From CAZGZD01 sp964530005 (lineage in GTDB: Bacteria; Patescibacteriota; Microgenomatia; UBA1406; GWC2-37-13), in NCBI GenBank assembly GCA_964530005.1, contig CAZGZD010000008.1, positions 1 to 35,821 on the forward strand: a DNA stretch of 35,821 nt. Direction: 5' to 3'. Under the pieces are notes generated by a model. It had not been told where the DNA came from and searched no databases. It was given only the letters and a program-made list of their open reading frames with translations. Each line of letters opens with the position of its first letter. Within the stretch, counting starts at the first letter, position 1. Below are positions 8,048-15,654 of the stretch, piece by piece. The translations under genes and the position numbers were made by a program.

Positions 8048-8992
8048 TTATTTGACCACAACTTCAGGCCTAAGTACAACTCCGAATTTGCGCCTTACAG
8101 TCTCTTTGACAAGATTAATAAGCTCTGTCAAATCTTGCGGATCTCCTTCTCCTCGATTCAGGATAAAATTGGCGTGTTTATCTGAGATATAAAAATTTCC
8201 GATAGATTTGCCCTTCAGACCAACCTTGTCGATAAGCGCACCAGCAGACTTCGTCGCAACCCCAATTCTTTTTTGCTCCTCGTCTGTAATATTTTGAAAA
8301 AAGCAGCCTGAGGAACCTGCGGCTGGCGGTTGTGTGTTTTCCCGGTATCCGCGATACTTTTTTACTTCATCCGCCAACTTTTGAGGATCTGCTTTTTTGA
8401 GCTTGAATACCACATCAACAACCAGTTCCTTTGTGTCTTGAATGATACTGTAATCATATCTAAACTTAAAATATGATTTATCCTCAAATCGCACATTACC
8501 CTTAGCATCAAGTACTGCAACTTGCTCGATACAGTCTTCAATGTAGTTTTCGGGTTTTGTCCATTTTGAGTTCATATAGACTGCTCCACCGACTGTACCG
8601 GGCAGTCCTGCGTGATATTGGAGACCACTCCATCCCTCTTTTATAGTCTCGTTTACTAGACTACTGACTCGGTAACCAGATGACACTTTAATCGTCACTT
8701 CATCTGAGTCCTCAGAGACAATCTCTTTGTGAATATACTGATTTTTGACAACAAGACCCTCAATACGAGGCGTCACGAGTGCAAGATTGGATCCACCACC
8801 AATGATAAAAAAAGGTATCTTAAGTTTACTCGCGGTAATATACGCGCGAGTAAGTTCACTTCTTGATTCAGCCTCAAAGTAGTATTGAGCCACAACACAC
8901 GTACGAAGCGTGACCTTATTGGTGAGATCTACCTCACTTTGCACACGATCTCCCAAATTGGCTACAAGACTATCAAATACTGTGTCTGACAT
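8048..8992 (-). CDS. murB: UDP-N-acetylenolpyruvoylglucosamine reductase
   Basis: FAD-dependent reductase of 314 residues that converts enolpyruvyl-UDP-GlcNAc to UDP-MurNAc. The FAD-binding half carries IIGGGSNLAL (63-72) and HAGLPGTVGGAVYMNS (127-142). The C-terminal half has FRYDYS, AAGSSGCFFQN (224-234) and the terminal GVVLRPEV block with the conserved Glu. At the position of the catalytic Ser of E. coli MurB (AGSFFKN) this protein has Cys230. It follows murC by 16 nt and precedes murA by 3 nt, so the first wall steps are co-expressed. Confidence 0.94.
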   Translation of the reverse strand: MSDTVFDSLVANLGDRVQSEVDLTNKVTLRTCVVAQYYFEAESRSELTRAYITASKLKIPFFIIGGGSNLALVTPRIEGLVVKNQYIHKEIVSEDSDEVTIKVSSGYRVSSLVNETIKEGWSGLQYHAGLPGTVGGAVYMNSKWTKPENYIEDCIEQVAVLDAKGNVRFEDKSYFKFRYDYSIIQDTKELVVDVVFKLKKADPQKLADEVKKYRGYRENTQPPAAGSSGCFFQNITDEEQKRIGVATKSAGALIDKVGLKGKSIGNFYISDKHANFILNRGEGDPQDLTELINLVKETVRRKFGVVLRPEVVVK

Positions 8993-9008
8993 ATAGATAT
9001 GCGCTGTT

Positions 9009-10421
9009 CTAACAGTGTAATTTAATAGTCTCTATTATATCATTTTTGAGCTTATATATGTCTCCAGCGCCCATTGTAAAGATCACATCCCCACGACTTA
9101 TATAGCTCGATAAATCTTTAATTAAGTCTTCTTTTGAGTCGTAAGCCTTAATCTTTTTCGAGCCTGGCTTTTGAGCTTCTTCTATAGCGTGTGAGTTCAC
9201 ATCAAAGTCATTCGGATTTTCACGCGCTGAGGGAAAAATAGGAGCAACAAGAACACAGTCGGCAGCCGATAAAGACTCGGCAAACTCAGCTGTAAGTGCT
9301 GCTGTCCGTGAATACGTGTGAGGTTGAAATATCAGCACTAACCGTCGCGAAGAAAATCGAGCTCGAGCTGCCTCAATTGCAGCGGTTATTTTGGCCGGAT
9401 GATGAGCATAGTCATCAAAAAGATACGTGTCGTTGAGATATGCTATTTTTTCAAACCGTCGAGTCGCACCAGTAAATCCCAAAAGCGCCTTTTTAATTCG
9501 ATCTGCATCAAATCCAAACTCAAGAAGACAAAGAATCACACCAGTCGCATTAGATACATTCTTTGCGCCAAATAGCTCAATTGTGAAATCACCTAAGGAT
9601 TTCGTCTTATACTCCAGTTGGAAGCGGGTATTATGCTCAGATGCTTCAACGTCAGTGATTCTCAATGTTGCACCTTCCGCATAACCAAATGTCTTGGTTG
9701 AAGCTCCACTCTGACGCGCAACAGTCATAAGATTCGCATCATCTGCACATAAAAGTAGCTTTTTCGAATCAAAGAACTTTTCAAATGCTCTTTTTACTTC
9801 ATCAAGATCTTTGTATGTATCTGGATGATCAAAATCTATGTTTGTTGCCAGGATCAAATCTGGCTTAAGGTGTAAAAATTTAGGAGATTTGTCAATTGGC
9901 GGATTCATGCCATACTCATCTGCCTCAACTACAAAATATGCACCATCAGTACACTTCCCGCCCGCGTGACTACCAAACTCAGGCACACCAATCATATAGC
10001 CTGGATTTTGACTCAAACCAACAAGTACATGACTAAGAAGTGCAGATGTAGTTGTCTTTCCCGCAGAGCCCGCAACTGCTATCTTTATCTTTGCCTCACT
10101 CATAATGTCGGCAATTACATCAACCTGATGTCGTATCGTGATTCCTCGTCTTTGTACATCTTTAGAAAGATCATTACTTAGCCCGCCATGAGCGGCTGAA
10201 TATATGAAAAGATCACAGTCTACAGGAATTGAAGCAGAGTCAAATACTGTTGAATAGGCAATTCCCTTGTCTTTAAGAATCCTGTCGGTGATGAATTCTT
10301 CTGCAACGTCTACACCCGTCACAGATTTACCCATCTCGTGCAAAATCACCGCAATATTTGCCATAGCGGCACCTTTAATACCTAAGATAAAGACTGATCT
10401 GACCTTCTCAATATCGCTCAT
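9009..10421 (-). CDS. murC: UDP-N-acetylmuramate--L-alanine ligase
   Basis: First Mur ligase, adding L-Ala to UDP-MurNAc (470 residues, cytoplasmic). Seen: the N-terminal loop FILGIKGAAMANIA (11-24; family GIGGxGMS), P-loop GSAGKTTT (118-125; family GTHGKTTT), VEADEY, NIDFDHPDTY, DDYAHHP (the MurC/Mpl signature) and FQPHTYSR. The first gene of the ten-gene mur operon, it has a consensus TATAAT 8 nt before its ATG. Mpl, the recycling ligase, shares these motifs. The operon position next to murB makes MurC the better call, and no other MurC is in the window. Confidence 0.92.
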   Translation of the reverse strand: MSDIEKVRSVFILGIKGAAMANIAVILHEMGKSVTGVDVAEEFITDRILKDKGIAYSTVFDSASIPVDCDLFIYSAAHGGLSNDLSKDVQRRGITIRHQVDVIADIMSEAKIKIAVAGSAGKTTTSALLSHVLVGLSQNPGYMIGVPEFGSHAGGKCTDGAYFVVEADEYGMNPPIDKSPKFLHLKPDLILATNIDFDHPDTYKDLDEVKRAFEKFFDSKKLLLCADDANLMTVARQSGASTKTFGYAEGATLRITDVEASEHNTRFQLEYKTKSLGDFTIELFGAKNVSNATGVILCLLEFGFDADRIKKALLGFTGATRRFEKIAYLNDTYLFDDYAHHPAKITAAIEAARARFSSRRLVLIFQPHTYSRTAALTAEFAESLSAADCVLVAPIFPSARENPNDFDVNSHAIEEAQKPGSKKIKAYDSKEDLIKDLSSYISRGDVIFTMGAGDIYKLKNDIIETIKLHC

Positions 10422-10429
10422 GTAGTACG

Positions 10430-10458
10430 ATTATAACCGAAAACTGGCCACGTTGGAA
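10430..10458 (-). promoter_or_regulatory. Promoter of the murC-murG operon
   Basis: Minus-strand TATAAT at 10435-10430 with a weak -35 (TTCCAA, 10458-10453) at 17 bp spacing. Only 8 nt separate the -10 box from the murC ATG, so the transcript would begin at or within a couple of bases of the start codon. The -10 is seen directly; use as a promoter is inferred. Confidence 0.65.
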
Positions 10459-10472
10459 CATTAGTTTTACAG

Positions 10473-10724
10473 TTACTTTGAAGTGCTATTTTCGGGATGT
10501 TCAGGCCCAGTTGGATTGAGAGCATTATATCTTTTTGGCATAAGGTATGGAGGCTCAACAAAAATTCCATACAAGCCAGCTGCTAAGAAACCGATTGCGA
10601 TTGTCCATACTGGGACCTTTTGTTCAACTAAATGTGTGACTTCAACCAATGAACCTCCAATAATCCCAGCAATTAAAGCATTTCTCGCGCGTCGAATAGG
10701 TCGCAAAGGTTTGCTTTCTTTCAT
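10473..10724 (-). CDS. Small two-helix membrane protein, unknown function
   Basis: 83 residues from the ATG at 10724; a longer in-frame start at 10748 is possible but less likely because a TATACT box overlaps that stretch. A basic N-terminus (KESKPLRPIRRAR) precedes two hydrophobic segments (ALIAGIIGGSLVEV and VWTIAIGFLAAGLYGIF) and a polar Pro/Asn-rich tail. I do not recognise a family. It sits between the zinc-ribbon gene and murC. The segment AGIIGGSLVEV plus a later YGI resembles AGSTVGAAVEV plus YGV in the plus-strand protein at 11420-11743, hinting at a shared small-protein family. The opposite strand is also open here but encodes an implausible protein. Confidence 0.6.
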   Translation of the reverse strand: MKESKPLRPIRRARNALIAGIIGGSLVEVTHLVEQKVPVWTIAIGFLAAGLYGIFVEPPYLMPKRYNALNPTGPEHPENSTSK

Positions 10725-10733
10725 AAAGCAGGT

Positions 10734-10739
10734 AGTATA
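10734..10739 (-). promoter_or_regulatory. -10 box of the 83-residue membrane protein gene
   Basis: TATACT on the minus strand, ending 9 nt before the ATG at 10724. No convincing -35 is visible. The spacing matches other promoters in this window. Confidence 0.4.
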
Positions 10740-10763
10740 CCTTATCAAAAATCGTTGAATGAT

Positions 10764-11306
10764 CTAAAGATCTGGCTCAGGCGGTAGATTCTCTTCGCCA
10801 TTGGGCTCTTTTGAGGGTTCATACTCACCGGGCTTAAGCCATTGTATGTATGTGCATCCTGTGGCTTCGCGCTTTGCACTATCCCAGCCGCTTGTTGAGC
10901 ACTTTTTCATTCTTTTTCCGCTTGATGTGGTAAAAAGAATCAACTTTGAATTACATACCGGACATTCTTCATCAAGATCTTCTTTTGATCCATTTATCCA
11001 TTCGACATAATCACACCCCTCTGCTTTTTTGGTCTCTTTATTCCAGGTGTTGGTCGAGCACTTCTTCATCTTCTTACCAAACCTTGTCGTGACGAGGACT
11101 ACTGGGGATCCACATTTGGGACACTTCTCTTCAAGTGTCTCAGGCGCGACCTGCAGCCACTTGACATAGTCACAACCTTCAGTCTCACGGGTCTCTTTGT
11201 TCCAACTACCAGTCGAGCACCTTTGGAGTTTACGACCTGTTGCAGTCTCGCTAGGCTCAGCGAGTGGAGATCCACATTTTGGACAAACGTCTTTTGTATT
11301 TTCCAT
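10764..11306 (-). CDS. Stand-alone triple zinc-ribbon protein (topoisomerase I C-terminal type)
   Basis: 180 residues made of three tandem Cys4 zinc ribbons about 53-54 residues apart: C8/C11/C30/C45, C62/C65/C83/C98 and C115/C118/C136/C151. Each unit reads CPxCxSxL, then G+K/R-rich, then (K/R)CST, W, GC(D/T)Y(V/I)xW. This is the layout of the zinc ribbons at the C-terminus of bacterial DNA topoisomerase I, but no topoisomerase catalytic domain is present and the start is clear. The tail (about 158-180) is acidic and Pro-rich. Likely binds single-stranded nucleic acid, by family analogy only. An extended -10 (TGGTAACAT) lies 7 nt before the ATG, indicating its own transcript. Confidence 0.8.
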   Translation of the reverse strand: MENTKDVCPKCGSPLAEPSETATGRKLQRCSTGSWNKETRETEGCDYVKWLQVAPETLEEKCPKCGSPVVLVTTRFGKKMKKCSTNTWNKETKKAEGCDYVEWINGSKEDLDEECPVCNSKLILFTTSSGKRMKKCSTSGWDSAKREATGCTYIQWLKPGEYEPSKEPNGEENLPPEPDL

Positions 11307-11313
11307 AAAGAAT

Positions 11314-11322
11314 ATGTTACCA
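11314..11322 (-). promoter_or_regulatory. Extended -10 promoter of the zinc-ribbon gene
   Basis: TGGTAACAT on the minus strand (TG extension plus TAACAT), 7 nt from the ATG at 11306. No good -35 is visible, which is usual for extended -10 promoters. Confidence 0.45.
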
Positions 11323-11360
11323 GATTTTTACTGAAGGAAGTGTGTTAAAAATAGTAAGAC

Positions 11361-11378
11361 TTTCTTAAACGTAAGAAA
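11361..11378. repeat. Inverted repeat abutting a -35 box (possible operator)
   Basis: Perfect 7-bp inverted repeat TTTCTTA / TAAGAAA with a 4-nt centre (AACG), ending 2 bp before the TTGACC box at 11381. No T-tract follows it on either strand, so it is not an intrinsic terminator. An operator role is inference. Confidence 0.4.
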
Positions 11379-11380
11379 AC

Positions 11381-11409
11381 TTGACCCAACAACTGCTTCC
11401 TGCTATAAT
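11381..11409 (+). promoter_or_regulatory. Strong sigma70-type promoter of the 107-residue gene
   Basis: TTGACC (11381-11386), 17-bp spacer, TATAAT (11404-11409), then 10 nt to the ATG at 11420. Five of six and six of six consensus bases make it one of the best promoters in the window. The expected start point leaves only about 4 nt of 5' UTR. Confidence 0.8.
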
Positions 11410-11419
11410 CCCTCAACAT

Positions 11420-11743
11420 ATGAGTGGAGAAAGAAAAAGTTACGGTGATAAAGTTGCAGGGCGAAGTTTTGCAATCGACGCTCTTGGAAAAACTATTACT
11501 GCGGGCTCTACAGTAGGAGCAGCCGTAGAAGTCGCTCTACACAATCCTGTTCCTGCAGTTGGATTAGCTGTTTTGGCAGTTTTGGGATATGGTGTATCCA
11601 AATTTGGTCAATCTATTGCTGGCTATAAAGTAGCAATCCACGATTTATATTCAAGTCGGAAAAGAAACGACGCAAGATTAGATCGTATAGCATTAAGAAA
11701 TGAATATCTTGGTAAATTTAGACCCCCTCAAAGGTCGGATTAA
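11420..11743 (+). CDS. Small membrane-associated protein, unknown function
   Basis: 107 residues. I chose the ATG at 11420 because an in-frame upstream TTG coincides with the -35 box itself and cannot be translated from this promoter. A polar N-terminus (MSGERKSYGDK) is followed by a hydrophobic region about residues 25-70 (Gly/Ala/Val-rich, probably two short helices) and a basic, Arg-rich tail (SSRKRNDARLDRIALRNEY). I do not recognise a family. It is a single-gene unit between two minus-strand operons, convergent with the small membrane gene ending at 11752. A strong promoter with an adjacent inverted repeat suggests high or regulated expression. Confidence 0.65.
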   Translation: MSGERKSYGDKVAGRSFAIDALGKTITAGSTVGAAVEVALHNPVPAVGLAVLAVLGYGVSKFGQSIAGYKVAIHDLYSSRKRNDARLDRIALRNEYLGKFRPPQRSD

Positions 11744-11751
11744 TTTCTTCA

Positions 11752-11997
11752 TCACACTCTTGTTTGCCGTTTCTTTAATATAAAAAATCCCATACCGATC
11801 GTGACAACAGTGAGACCAACGATTGGCAATATTACGTCTATCTTCTCCTTAGTCTCTCGTCCATCTTCTATTGCCTGAAGCTCTGCTTTCGTAAGTATTT
11901 TTTTGGGCTCTTGAGACCTGCGATACATAAACTGAGTAACAATGACGACGACAAACAGAAGCACTACAATCGGGATCAGTCGATGAATCTTATACAT
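11752..11997 (-). CDS. Small two-helix membrane protein at the end of the mraZ operon
   Basis: 81 residues: an N-terminal hydrophobic helix (LIPIVVLLFVVVIVTQF), a charged linker of about 30 residues (RRSQEPKKILTKAELQAIEDGRE region) and a second helix (VILPIVGLTVVTIGMGFFIL) with a basic end. I do not recognise a family. It starts 1 nt after the pgeF stop, so it is co-transcribed as the last gene of the mraZ-pgeF operon. A role at the division site is only a guess from context. Confidence 0.65.
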   Translation of the reverse strand: MYKIHRLIPIVVLLFVVVIVTQFMYRRSQEPKKILTKAELQAIEDGRETKEKIDVILPIVGLTVVTIGMGFFILKKRQTRV

Positions 11998-11998
11998 A

Positions 11999-12700
11999 CT
12001 ACTTAATCATTATAAAACTACATTGCTCAGGAAAGTTGCCTTTGTCGGTCGATCGCCTATATGAGAAAAAGCGTGTATCGCAATTTGTACAAAAAATTCT
12101 AGAGTCAATGTTGCGCTTTTCAAGCCCAGCTGCTATTAATTGATTGTATGCAACCCGTGTAAGATTAAGGTAGTACTTTTCGTCGCGAAAAGAGACTTCA
12201 CTTGCTCCAAACAAGTTTGCACGGACTTTTGGAATATCGTAGCAACAGTCCCCGATTGCTGGTCCAATTGCCGCAACTATATCGTGGACACTTGATCCCT
12301 GCATACACATATCCTCGACTACATTTGCTGGAAGTTCGCCGTATAGACCCATCCAGCCTTGATGCGAGATTGCTACTGACTTATTCTTAAGATCAGCATA
12401 GATGATCGGTACGCAGTCTGCCGTAATTACAGTGAGTGCCACATGTTGTCTATTTGTAATCACCGCATCTGTATCCTTTATATTTGATTTCGCGTCCTCA
12501 TACATAGCGACATTGGAAGAATGAGTCTGCTGCGGCTGAACAATCGATATGGAATCAGACTCTGACTTTTGTATCAATTTTCGCGTAATCTCCTTATTTC
12601 GAGAGTCTCCGGCCAGTGCTGTCGCAAATCCAGTAAAAAATAAAGACTCCGGAAAAATATCTGAATAGTAGTATTTTCTGTCAAGACTGAGTTGTATCAT
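11999..12700 (-). CDS. pgeF: Peptidoglycan editing factor / multicopper-oxidase-like YfiH family protein
   Basis: 233-residue YfiH (Cu-oxidase_4/laccase-domain) protein. E. coli PgeF removes wrongly incorporated residues from UDP-MurNAc-amino acid precursors; other family members act as purine nucleoside hydrolases or phosphorylases. The metal-site residues are present: QTHSSNV (His60), ITADCVP (Cys96), SHQGWMGL (His113), together with GPAIGDCCYDIP and the C-terminal FFSYRRS. The start overlaps the murE end by 20 nt, which favours the peptidoglycan proofreading role over nucleoside metabolism. A small membrane gene follows after 1 nt. Confidence 0.88.
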   Translation of the reverse strand: MIQLSLDRKYYYSDIFPESLFFTGFATALAGDSRNKEITRKLIQKSESDSISIVQPQQTHSSNVAMYEDAKSNIKDTDAVITNRQHVALTVITADCVPIIYADLKNKSVAISHQGWMGLYGELPANVVEDMCMQGSSVHDIVAAIGPAIGDCCYDIPKVRANLFGASEVSFRDEKYYLNLTRVAYNQLIAAGLEKRNIDSRIFCTNCDTRFFSYRRSTDKGNFPEQCSFIMIK

Positions 12701-13949
12701 GTTTATGTGTCAAAGCTTGACGTACGGCTTCTTTCTCATCCCATTGCCACTCACGCCGTCCGCGAGCCAAAGATTTCTCATGACTTTTACCGGTCAGCAC
12801 AACTGTGTCACCGTCTCTAGCCATATCAATGGCTTTTTTGATAGCCTGCGCGCGTTCTAATATAACAAAGTATGATTTTTTCGGAACATCATATTCTGCA
12901 GTATTTGTCACCTTCTTAAAGCCATTTTTAAGCAAGCCAATAGCTATCTCATCGGCGATACGCTCAGGATCCTCTTGTCTATAGTCTTCCTCAGTCAGAA
13001 TCACAATATCTGAGTTTGCACCAGATGCGGCCCCCATCACAGGACGCTTGGCAAAATCACGGCCTCCAGCTGATCCAAATACATGTATTAGACGACCCTT
13101 TTTGTTCATTGTCCGTCGTATGCTTCCAAGAAGCGACAATAGGGAATTTGAAGTATGGGCAAAGTCAATGATTACCTCGTACTCCCCCTTATATACCACG
13201 TCATAGCGACCTAAAGGCAGCTCAAAAGTATTAAGCGCTGGAATTATCTCTCCATCTGATATACCCAGTAGACGACACGCTCCATATGCTGCCAGATAAT
13301 TGAGATTATTGTAGTCGGTAATAGTACGCTCTAAATGAGTTCGAAAATCTGTCATAAATTCTGCCTTTTCGGAAATTCCATATGTATGATATGGGACAGC
13401 TTCCTTTGATAATATCTTCTTTAATTCGCCAACCGAGCTATCATCTGCATTTATGAGAGCGACATCGCTATTTAGCAGAAGCTTTGCTTTTGCACGAAGA
13501 TACTGCGAGTAAGTACGATGATAGTCAAGATGCTCAGGAGTCACGTTGGTAATGACTCCAAGCTTATATCGAATTCCATAGTTACGATACTGATCTAATG
13601 CGTGAGATGTCGTCTCAAGAATAAAATATTCCTCTCCAGCCCCCACTGCCTGTCTTATAAGTCTTTGCAAAAAAAATGATCCAGGTGTAGTGGTATGCAG
13701 ACCTGTCTCGATGATATTACCTGCTACTTTAGCGCTGATTGAGGTGATGTATGATGCTTTTTTTCCGGCTGATGTCAAAATATGATAGATGAGTGCAGTT
13801 GTCGTGGTCTTGCCGTCTGTACCCGTTACCCCAATTACCTTTATTCTTCGACTTGGATACCTGAAGTAAAAATTTGCAATAATCGCACCTCCAAGATGAT
13901 ATATATTCTTAATTTTTTGAAAAAAGTATGAAATTTTGGACTTTGACAT
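12681..13949 (-). CDS. murE: MurE-like UDP-MurNAc-tripeptide synthetase with reduced N-terminal domain
   Basis: Mur ligase of 422 residues, most like MurE, which adds the third amino acid (meso-DAP or Lys) to UDP-MurNAc-L-Ala-D-Glu. Seen: P-loop GTDGKTTT (43-50), HTTTPG (85-90), ETTSHALDQYR (112-122; family EvSSHAL), RAKAKLL carbamylation-type Lys block, DFAHTSNSL, GSAGGRDFAKRPVM. MurE usually has about 100 residues before the P-loop; here only about 42 remain, so the UDP-binding N-terminal domain is largely missing. The specificity motif DNPR reads EDYR (321-324), keeping only the Arg. It lies between ftsI (17-nt gap) and pgeF (20-nt overlap). Third-residue specificity cannot be deduced. Confidence 0.88.
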   Translation of the reverse strand: MSKSKISYFFQKIKNIYHLGGAIIANFYFRYPSRRIKVIGVTGTDGKTTTTALIYHILTSAGKKASYITSISAKVAGNIIETGLHTTTPGSFFLQRLIRQAVGAGEEYFILETTSHALDQYRNYGIRYKLGVITNVTPEHLDYHRTYSQYLRAKAKLLLNSDVALINADDSSVGELKKILSKEAVPYHTYGISEKAEFMTDFRTHLERTITDYNNLNYLAAYGACRLLGISDGEIIPALNTFELPLGRYDVVYKGEYEVIIDFAHTSNSLLSLLGSIRRTMNKKGRLIHVFGSAGGRDFAKRPVMGAASGANSDIVILTEEDYRQEDPERIADEIAIGLLKNGFKKVTNTAEYDVPKKSYFVILERAQAIKKAIDMARDGDTVVLTGKSHEKSLARGRREWQWDEKEAVRQALTHKHDTTQS

Positions 13950-13966
13950 GTTTAGAATAGATGAAC

Positions 13967-15628
13967 TTATCGTTCTGGCGGTATATTATAGTATACAAGG
14001 AGTTGACGAGCCACATCAAAAAACAAAGGTGCCGCGGTCTCTGATCCATAAATCGATGTGCCAGGCTCCTTCAGAATTACAAGCGCGATGAATCGAGGAT
14101 CGGATACGGGAGCAAATCCGATAAATGACGCAATAGTGCGCGAGCTATCATAGTGCCCTTTAATTGGAATCTGGGCTGTCCCTGTCTTACCTCCTATTCG
14201 ATAACCTTCAGGTTTATCCCACTTAGCTTCAGAATTTAAGACTGTTGATTCGAGCATTTTTTTGATAATCTCCGATGTCTGCTCTGTAATTACTTTTTTA
14301 TCAATGTGTGGCTGAATAATCTTTTCTTGACCGCCTGAAACAATTTTTTTGACCACATAAGGCCTCATAAGATTACCCCCGTTTACGAGGGAGGAGAAAG
14401 CGCGAATTAGCTGAATAGGCGTCACAGCAATTCCTTGACCGAATGTCGATGTTGCATAATCGATTGGATACATATCGCGCCTTGCCTTTACATTTCCTTC
14501 AATCTCCCCCTGAAGATCAATAGCTGTAAGATTTCCAAATCCATAATCTTGTATGTACTGATAAAGCTTTTTATCACCAAGCTTCTGCCCAACCCACACC
14601 ATACCCACATTTGAAGATTTCTCAAGAATGCGCGTTATTGAAATTTTGCCCTCATATTTGTCATTCCATGTTTTGATTGTATATCCTCCAACAGTCACCG
14701 ATCCACCCTCATTAAAGGTGTCAAGCGGCTTTATTTTCTTCTCGTTTAAAGCAGCAGCAATGATAAGTGGCTTGAATGTTGAGCCTGGCTCATAGACAGA
14801 CGAGATTGCTGGATCTTTAAAATACTCCTCAGAAAACTTATAGTATTTTTCTACATCAAAATCTGGCAGACAAGAAAGAGCTACTATCTCCATAGTCTTG
14901 GGATTTGCCACGATAATGCACCCCTCTTTCGCCTTGTAGCGATCAATTCCGGCAAGGAGAACACGCTTTACCATATGCTGAATCGATTTATCGATCGTGA
15001 GATATAGATCTCGACCGTTTTCTGACTCTATTTTCTCCTGAGTACCCACAAATATTGCACGTCCCAAGAGATCGCGCTCCGTCTTTAGAATCCCAGGCAA
15101 ACCCGATAAATCCTTGTCATAGAATCCCTCAAGACCAAAATACCCTAAATTTTCACCTGAATCATTCTTGCCGACAAAGCCTGTAAGATGAGCGGCCAGC
15201 GATGCTTCAGGATAATAACGCACATATTCATCCTGAAAACCTATTCCCTGAAGATTTAGTTTTTCAATATTCTTCTTCTTTATGGGGTCAATTTCCCGAT
15301 CAACAGCCACCCATTGGAGATCTGGATCAACTCGCGCACTAATTGTTGCCTCACCAAGCTTAAGAATATCATCAAGCTTGTGAAGAGTATAATCACGGTC
15401 TTTTATCTTCTTAGGCTCAGCAAATACAAGAAACTTACGAGTATTGAGCACAAAAGGCTCTCCCTCGGAATCATAAATTTTACCTCGCTCCGCACTTAGT
15501 CGCTGATACTTGAGGTAATTATTATTAATTTTTGAATTGGGATTTAAAACTTGGAGATAGAAAAGTTTAACCGCAATAACAGCAAGAAGGAAAAAAAATG
15601 TCAAGAGAACATATCTGTGTTTACGCAT
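13967..15628 (-). CDS. ftsI: Class B penicillin-binding protein (FtsI/PBP2-like)
   Basis: Septal transpeptidase of 553 residues, anchored by one N-terminal helix (YVLLTFFFLLAVIAVKLFYL, 6-25) with the catalytic domain outside. Penicillin-binding dimerisation domain follows (RGKIYDSEG about 49-56). Transpeptidase motifs are complete: STFK with Ser283/Lys286, SSN 338-340, KTGT 481-484. It forms the cross-linking partner of the SEDS polymerase FtsW. It follows the ftsL-like gene by 26 nt and precedes murE by 17 nt, the classical dcw order. No PASTA repeats. Confidence 0.94.
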   Translation of the reverse strand: MRKHRYVLLTFFFLLAVIAVKLFYLQVLNPNSKINNNYLKYQRLSAERGKIYDSEGEPFVLNTRKFLVFAEPKKIKDRDYTLHKLDDILKLGEATISARVDPDLQWVAVDREIDPIKKKNIEKLNLQGIGFQDEYVRYYPEASLAAHLTGFVGKNDSGENLGYFGLEGFYDKDLSGLPGILKTERDLLGRAIFVGTQEKIESENGRDLYLTIDKSIQHMVKRVLLAGIDRYKAKEGCIIVANPKTMEIVALSCLPDFDVEKYYKFSEEYFKDPAISSVYEPGSTFKPLIIAAALNEKKIKPLDTFNEGGSVTVGGYTIKTWNDKYEGKISITRILEKSSNVGMVWVGQKLGDKKLYQYIQDYGFGNLTAIDLQGEIEGNVKARRDMYPIDYATSTFGQGIAVTPIQLIRAFSSLVNGGNLMRPYVVKKIVSGGQEKIIQPHIDKKVITEQTSEIIKKMLESTVLNSEAKWDKPEGYRIGGKTGTAQIPIKGHYDSSRTIASFIGFAPVSDPRFIALVILKEPGTSIYGSETAAPLFFDVARQLLVYYNIPPER

Positions 15629-15654
15629 ACTCTATGGAAGTCATTGGATACACT

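Noticed and set aside
10483..10758. Plus-strand 91-residue reading frame
   Set aside because: It is the antisense of the two-helix membrane protein, with no domain-like pattern and no promoter or partner.
11381..11419. TTG start adding 13 residues to the 107-residue protein
   Set aside because: The TTG is part of the TTGACC -35 box and the TATAAT lies inside the extension, so it would not be in the transcript.
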